The notes beneath the pieces were generated by a model. That model was not told where the DNA came from, searched no databases, and saw only the letters and a list, made by a program, of their open reading frames with translations. 64,000 nucleotides of DNA, taken from Paraescarpia echinospica (taxonomy: Eukaryota; Annelida; Polychaeta; Sabellida; Siboglinidae). The stretch lies in NCBI GenBank assembly GCA_020002185.1, contig CM034531.1, positions 48,080,430 through 48,144,429 on the forward strand, read 5' to 3'. This document shows, piece after piece, positions 59,144 to 64,000 of the stretch (position 1 is its first letter; every line of letters begins with the position of its first letter). Both the position numbers and the translations under genes were made by a program.

Positions 59144-60946
59144 GGAGGCTGCCTCTAATAAAATAATTGCACATAGAAATACATGATATTTCACTATGTT
59201 GTGCTTTATGTTAAGACTATACTTTTGATATATATATATTGTCTAGGTTCACCAGACATACCAAATAATTAAAAGGGGACAAAAACATCCACCGTCTGCG
59301 CAATACATGACATGAATAGCGACAAATGTGTATCTCCCTCAATTTCGTCACAGTTTATGCTATTTGCTTATTTGGGTCAAGTTGCTACCAATATAAAAAT
59401 ATGTACCATATTCCTGATATGTATATTTGTTTTTCTTCAAATTATCAATTTTTAAGAGAAATTATGGGGAATTTAGCAGAAACTTGGCTAAATTCTGAGA
59501 CGCAACAACATTTCTTGTCGTTACAAAATTCACAGTAAAAAATACACTACACAAAGAATGCTAAAATATTTTACGCAATTAGAGAATAACATATGCTAAA
59601 GCTCAAAATAACATAAAAATAATACCTTACCACTGTAATTGTTTTGTATACATGAATCAAATTTGGCACTGTTTGAAATTGCGAGCGGAAAAAATGACGT
59701 AAATTTCAATAAAACATGAGAAAAATGGGTCATTTCCATTCTTGCATTGGATAATGAACAAAGAATGTCATTGATTGTTGCTTAATTCATGCTTACTTCA
59801 CAAAGACCAAGTAAATTGCATAAGAAACCATTTAATATTAATTAAATATAATTTACTTGACTGTAATGTAATAAAATATGCATCGAGATAAGCACAATTA
59901 TCGGATCTGAGAAACAAATTCTGTTCAAATAAATCTACAATCTACAAAGTTCACATCGCATTGAAATATCATTATGATTACTCAAAAACAATAATAGTGA
60001 TAATGTATAATTTTCACAGTAAATGTTAGTAACAATAATATAAATTTAGTACAATATTGCAAGGATATTTCTCACTACAAAATAACTGGGTATACATTTG
60101 CAGAATGTCATGTCATTCACTGGTATCAACAGTTAAGCACTTCAACATACAAGTAATATTTACATACAGAACCAGCATACATATAAATAATCACAGAGTG
60201 TCATTATATTATAAAAGAAAATTATATTATTGATGTTCTGAATCTTATCCCTGGTGATAATGAGACTACACGTGTCCAAATAAATTATCAAAAAATGGCC
60301 TGAAATCTTCACACTAGCTGGCCCAAACAACCCTGTGACCTGGCAAACTTGGATACCAGACCTTATCAAACAATCACTACTTGGTGTCCAGGTAGACTGC
60401 TAATCTCCGTATGACAGTTTTGTTCTTTGTCACACGAACACCACCACAAGCAATCTTTTCTGAAAATAAATTTGTGACACCGTTTACTCCGTCATGCTTG
60501 AATGCGAGCCGTATATGTTCCAATCAGATCAATACATGTACCGGTATTGTTGTTGATATCACGAGACGCTTCGGTGAATTCGCCTGAAGCCAGTGCAGAT
60601 GGGGACGTATAGAGATGGTCACAGTCGTTTTGTCGACTTCTCTGAGCTTTTACTGTTTTTCACATCCACAGATTTCTTGCAAAACCGTCCCCTTTTTTTT
60701 CTAAACTTCATAGCTGATGTTCAATCCGCAACAAACAGAGAAAACAATGAAAATCGCTACAAATTATAATCCGTGCTGTCAGATCAGATTGTTGATATGA
60801 CCTTGGCATTTGATATACGCATGCGCACGAGAATTTCCTATTAGTTCATACTCAGGTCGCCGGGTGGCCGTGCCACTACTCGCCAGCAGGTAGAGCCACG
60901 AAAGACATGCGCAGAAAATATGCGCAGTCTACATGGGGCAGCCTCC
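59144..60946. mobile_element. 1.8-kb non-autonomous DNA transposon with TTAA target-site duplication
   Basis: The left end GGAGGCTGCCTC and the reverse complement of the right end GGAGGCTGCCCC form terminal inverted repeats of 10-12 bp, flanked on both sides by TTAA (59140-59143 and 60947-60950). TTAA duplications are typical of piggyBac-type elements, although the terminal bases are not the usual CCC of that group. There is no long open frame inside, so it is non-autonomous. Confidence 0.72.
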
Positions 60947-61034
60947 TTAATATAAATCAAAACTGTGCATGGTGATATACTTTAACGCGTTTAATAATGC
61001 CGATACTCGGTAGATATGACTAATACAAATTCGA

Positions 61035-62824
61035 ATGGTGTCGATACGTTCTGCGATACACAACTGCATCAATTTATATAAACAGTTTATCGCAATACTT
61101 TATACAGAGTTCTGTAAAGCAAGGTATAGTGAGAGCACAATGTTTGTAATAACTAAAACCTTAAGTACCTTAGGTAAATTATCGTTTGACTCACTGACTA
61201 TAAATACTAATAAAATCGAACATCGAACACTCACGGACGATCCAAATGGTCTGCTAACATATGACAGGTCTTGCTGGACTGACACAAGTATTAGTATGGC
61301 ACTAGCTTTCACCAGAGACTCCCGTAACAAGTACCACACCAAACTGGCCTATGCAATCCCTACATCGGGACACAAAACATGTTATCTTGTCCTACTAATC
61401 CTCTGTGGGGACATCCAAACAAACCCCGGCGCTGTCAGACACCCCTGTGGATTTTGTAAAAAGCCTGTTGCTTCAAATCACCGAGCAGTCTGCTGCGACC
61501 GGTGCAACCAATGGGTACACATTAAATGTTGTGACATAAGTCCAGATCAATATAACCTCCTCTGTAACAGTTCCTGTTCCTGGCACTGCACGAAATGCGA
61601 CCATCCTAACTACAGTCATTCCTTCTTCCAAGACCACTTATTGGAATGTTCTCACAACCGATATAACAGCCTTAGTGACACAGACCAAAATAACCAAAAC
61701 ATTGACCCCCACACACAGATCTCTCAAACAAACACGAGTCGTACATCCCAAACCTGGGATCCAACCTTTGGACCAAACCCTCAAAATGCATCAACCCCTG
61801 AATGTCGTAAGAAAACCAAACGTAACACACTTAGCGGAATTCTAATCAATACCAACAGTGTCAAAAGCATCGCAAAGACAACCCAATTAAAAACAACTAT
61901 TCAGTCAAATAATCCTGACATCATATTCCTAGTCGAAACCAAAATAGACGAAAACTACCCTACCTATTCGTTCCTACCACCTAACTATAGCGCCATCCGA
62001 AAGGACAGAAACACCCATGGTGGTGGGGTTCTCAAAGTCTTCCGCGATGACATTGTAGCAGAACCACTTACAAAACTAAACTCAAGCTGTGAAATAGTAT
62101 GGAAAAAAATCCATTTCACACGAAACAAATCCATATACTTTGCATCCTACTACCGACCCCCCAGTGATCACCTTCAATCCCTTGAAGCTCTCCACGAATC
62201 TCTAACAAAACTGTACAGATCACAAAAAACTTATCCTAATGTAGTTATAGCAGGTGACTTCAACCTTCCTGATATTAACTGGGGCAAGCAGCAAACCACT
62301 GACAACAGAACTGCCAGCAAGCATAACAAACTGCTAGAAATAATTAGAGAATTTGGATTACAAAACATGGTCAACGAACCCACACGAGTTGATTCCGGCA
62401 ATATCCTTGACCTCATATTCACTTCTAATCCATCGATAATTGCTAACACTCACACCACTTCCGGCATCCAGCATCAGAAATGACCACAGACGCCAAACAA
62501 ACGTAGCAAACCTAATAGCCACCCTTCGATGGTCAACTCTTGAACGACGACGCATTATCAAACAAGCCATGACATTTTACAAAATATTAAATAACATAAT
62601 CAACATCACCCCCACCAGGTCTACTAACACAGTCAAAAAACCGTGGCCACTACGTAGCCCCTAGGTGCCGCATCAATGCAGCAGTGTTCTCTTTCTACCC
62701 TCGAGCAATTCGAATCTGGAATATGATTCCACCACCGATTACTGAACTAGAAAGCCCCATAGCGTTTCAAACAGCGATCATGAACCTCCCTTTCACCACA
62801 CTCAATCATCTAAAGTGCCTATAA
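61035..62824 (+). mobile_element. CR1-like LINE: 2A-like motif, PHD finger and APE endonuclease, internally deleted RT
   Basis: An open frame (61035-62483, 482 codons) has a hydrophobic stretch ending in the 2A-like GDIQTNPGA (residues 125-133), a PHD zinc finger (CGFC ... CCDRC ... HIKC ... CTKC, about 138-192) and an APE-type endonuclease (LINTNSVKS, LVETKID, HGGGV, SYYRPPS, AGDFNLPDINW, LDLIFTSN, about 270-470). At about 62463 it jumps straight into the extreme C-terminus of the polymerase region (62464-62824, one frameshift; RRIIKQAMTFYKIL, AIRIWNMIPP, NHLKCL stop). The whole reverse transcriptase is missing, so it cannot move by itself. The endonuclease half is remarkably intact. Confidence 0.88.
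61404..61433 (+). other. 2A-like (ribosome-skipping) motif in the LINE ORF, altered
   Basis: CGDIQTNPGA resembles the D-x-E-x-N-P-G-P consensus of 2A-like peptides, known from the N-termini of CR1-type LINEs in marine invertebrates. The usual Glu is Gln and the essential last Pro is Ala, so skipping is not expected from this copy. Confidence 0.6.
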
Positions 62825-63045
62825 AATAAACAAACAAACTACCCACAACGCATGCGCACAAACAAGCACCACACTACTCCTGCGTTAGCTCAAGTTTGGG
62901 CTGTTTGGAGTAAATCACCTAAGACCTAAGAATGTTAAATTAACTATCCCTCGCGTCTTAATTAGTTGATAAAGTTTCTATTCGCTAACACTTCGGAGAA
63001 ACAATATTTGCAAGCCATCGATTCAACCGACATGACATGATTACC
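62825..63045 (+). other. 3' flank of the LINE, no gene
   Basis: AATAAACAAACAAAC directly follows the LINE stop and may be its 3' tail. The rest is unremarkable until the satellite starts. Confidence 0.4.
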
Positions 63046-63049
63046 AAGA

Positions 63050-64000
63050 CATTACCCACCGTTTGTCCGGTTCTGAGACATTACCCACCGCTTTGTCCAG
63101 TCCCAAGACATTACCCACCGCCCAGTCCGGTTCTAAGACATTACCCACCGCCCTCTCCGGTTCTGCTATCCTCAACAGCGTCAATGTGCATTCATATCTG
63201 CTCGACTCGATAGGTGGCGTCACTATACCGATTTCTTTTCACAGCGATACCAAGCCGCCACTCAATCATCTACAATGCTAATGCACTGTGGGACTGAGAA
63301 GTTGGGTGACCACCCCTATTTCATAACGATAATTATATCAGTCAGTCAGTTACTCACCGCCCTGTCCGGTTCAAAGACATTACTCACCGCCCTGTTCGGC
63401 TCTAAGACATTACCCACCGCCCTCTCCGGTTCTGCTATCCTCAACAGCGTCAATATGCATTCATATCTGCTCGACTCGATAGGTGGCGTCACTATACCGA
63501 TTTCTTTTCACAGCGATACCAAGCCGCCACTCAATCATCTACAATGCTAATGCACTGTGAGACTGAGAAGTTGGGTGACCACCCCTATTTCATAACGATA
63601 ATTATATCAGTCAGTCAGTTACTCACCGCCCTGTCCGGTTCAAAGACATTACTCACCGCCCTGTTCGGCTCTAAGACATTACCCACCGCCCTCTCCGGTT
63701 CTGCTATCCTCAACAGCGTCAATATGCATTCATATCTGCTCGACTCGATAGGTGGCGTCACTATACCGATTTCTTTTCACAGCGATACCAAGCCGCCACT
63801 CAATCATCTACAATGCTAATGCACCGTGAGACTGAGAAGTTGGGTGACCACCCCTATTTCATAACGATAATTATATCAGTCAGTCAGTTACTCACCGCCC
63901 TGTCCGGTTCAAAGACATTACCCACCGCCATGTTCGGTTCAAAGACATTACCCACCGCCCAGTCCGGTTCAAAGACATTACCCACCGCCCTCTCCGGTTC
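63050..64000 (+). repeat. 269-bp satellite array with internal 30-bp subrepeats, running off the window end
   Basis: The landmark ATGCTAATGCAC recurs at 63275, 63544 and 63813, exactly 269 bp apart; monomers are almost identical. Each monomer ends in two to four 30-bp units (TTAC(C/T)CACCGCCCTGTCCGG with AAGACA), beginning at about 63050. 269 is not a multiple of 3, so the open frames in it are accidental. Confidence 0.95.

Noticed and set aside
63275..63819. Two 91-codon repeated frames
   Set aside because: They are in different phases because the 269-bp period is not divisible by three; this is satellite, not a gene family.

Overview
This is a stretch of a eukaryotic, animal genome. Every gene I can build has many short exons bounded by GT...AG, and the encoded proteins are animal types: a cysteine-rich secreted glycoprotein with TIL, TSP1 and CTCK modules, two 12-helix monocarboxylate-type transporters, and a secreted protein with two farnesoic-acid-O-methyltransferase (FAMeT) domains. 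The AT-rich background, the very long microsatellites and the mix of non-LTR retrotransposons (PHD plus APE endonuclease CR1-like, RTE-like and others), tRNA-type SINEs and small DNA transposons suggest a marine invertebrate such as a mollusc, lancelet or hemichordate. The sequence alone does not decide which.

Layout. (1) 1-16.7 kb, + strand: the last 15 coding exons of a large SCO-spondin/mucin-like gene, whose 5' part lies outside the window. They encode TIL, TSP1, vWC-like, TSP1, a Pro/Thr linker, TIL, vWC-like, CTCK and then an unusual extra C-terminal domain. Its introns hold SINEs, an RT relic, minisatellites, a pogo-like MITE and a dispersed repeat. (2) 17.6-27.6 kb and 32.6-45.5 kb, both - strand: two tandem nine-exon SLC16-like genes with identical intron phases and complete reading frames (561 and 600 codons before the stop). 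They are clearly paralogues, but their divergence is patchy, as expected after gene conversion. (3) 27.6-32.6 kb: the gap between the paralogues, containing a chimeric LINE. (4) 45.5-49.9 kb: gene-poor, with repeat arrays. (5) About 49.9-54.3 kb: a large element with inverted arms built from degenerate tandem units, the right arm being split by a younger LINE insertion with a 13-bp target-site duplication. (6) 54.7-58.8 kb, + strand: a six-exon gene for a secreted protein with two FAMeT domains. (7) 59.1-60.9 kb: a 1.8-kb element with terminal inverted repeats and TTAA target duplication. (8) 61.0-62.8 kb: a CR1-like LINE with a 2A-like motif, PHD finger and endonuclease, whose reverse transcriptase has been deleted. 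(9) 63.0 kb to the end: a 269-bp satellite with internal 30-bp units.

The host genes do not form an obvious joint pathway. The two transporters are a tandem duplicate pair, and the two secreted-protein genes lie on either side of them. All exon boundaries were placed by hand from splice sites and reading frame. Family names rest on motif recognition, not on a database search.
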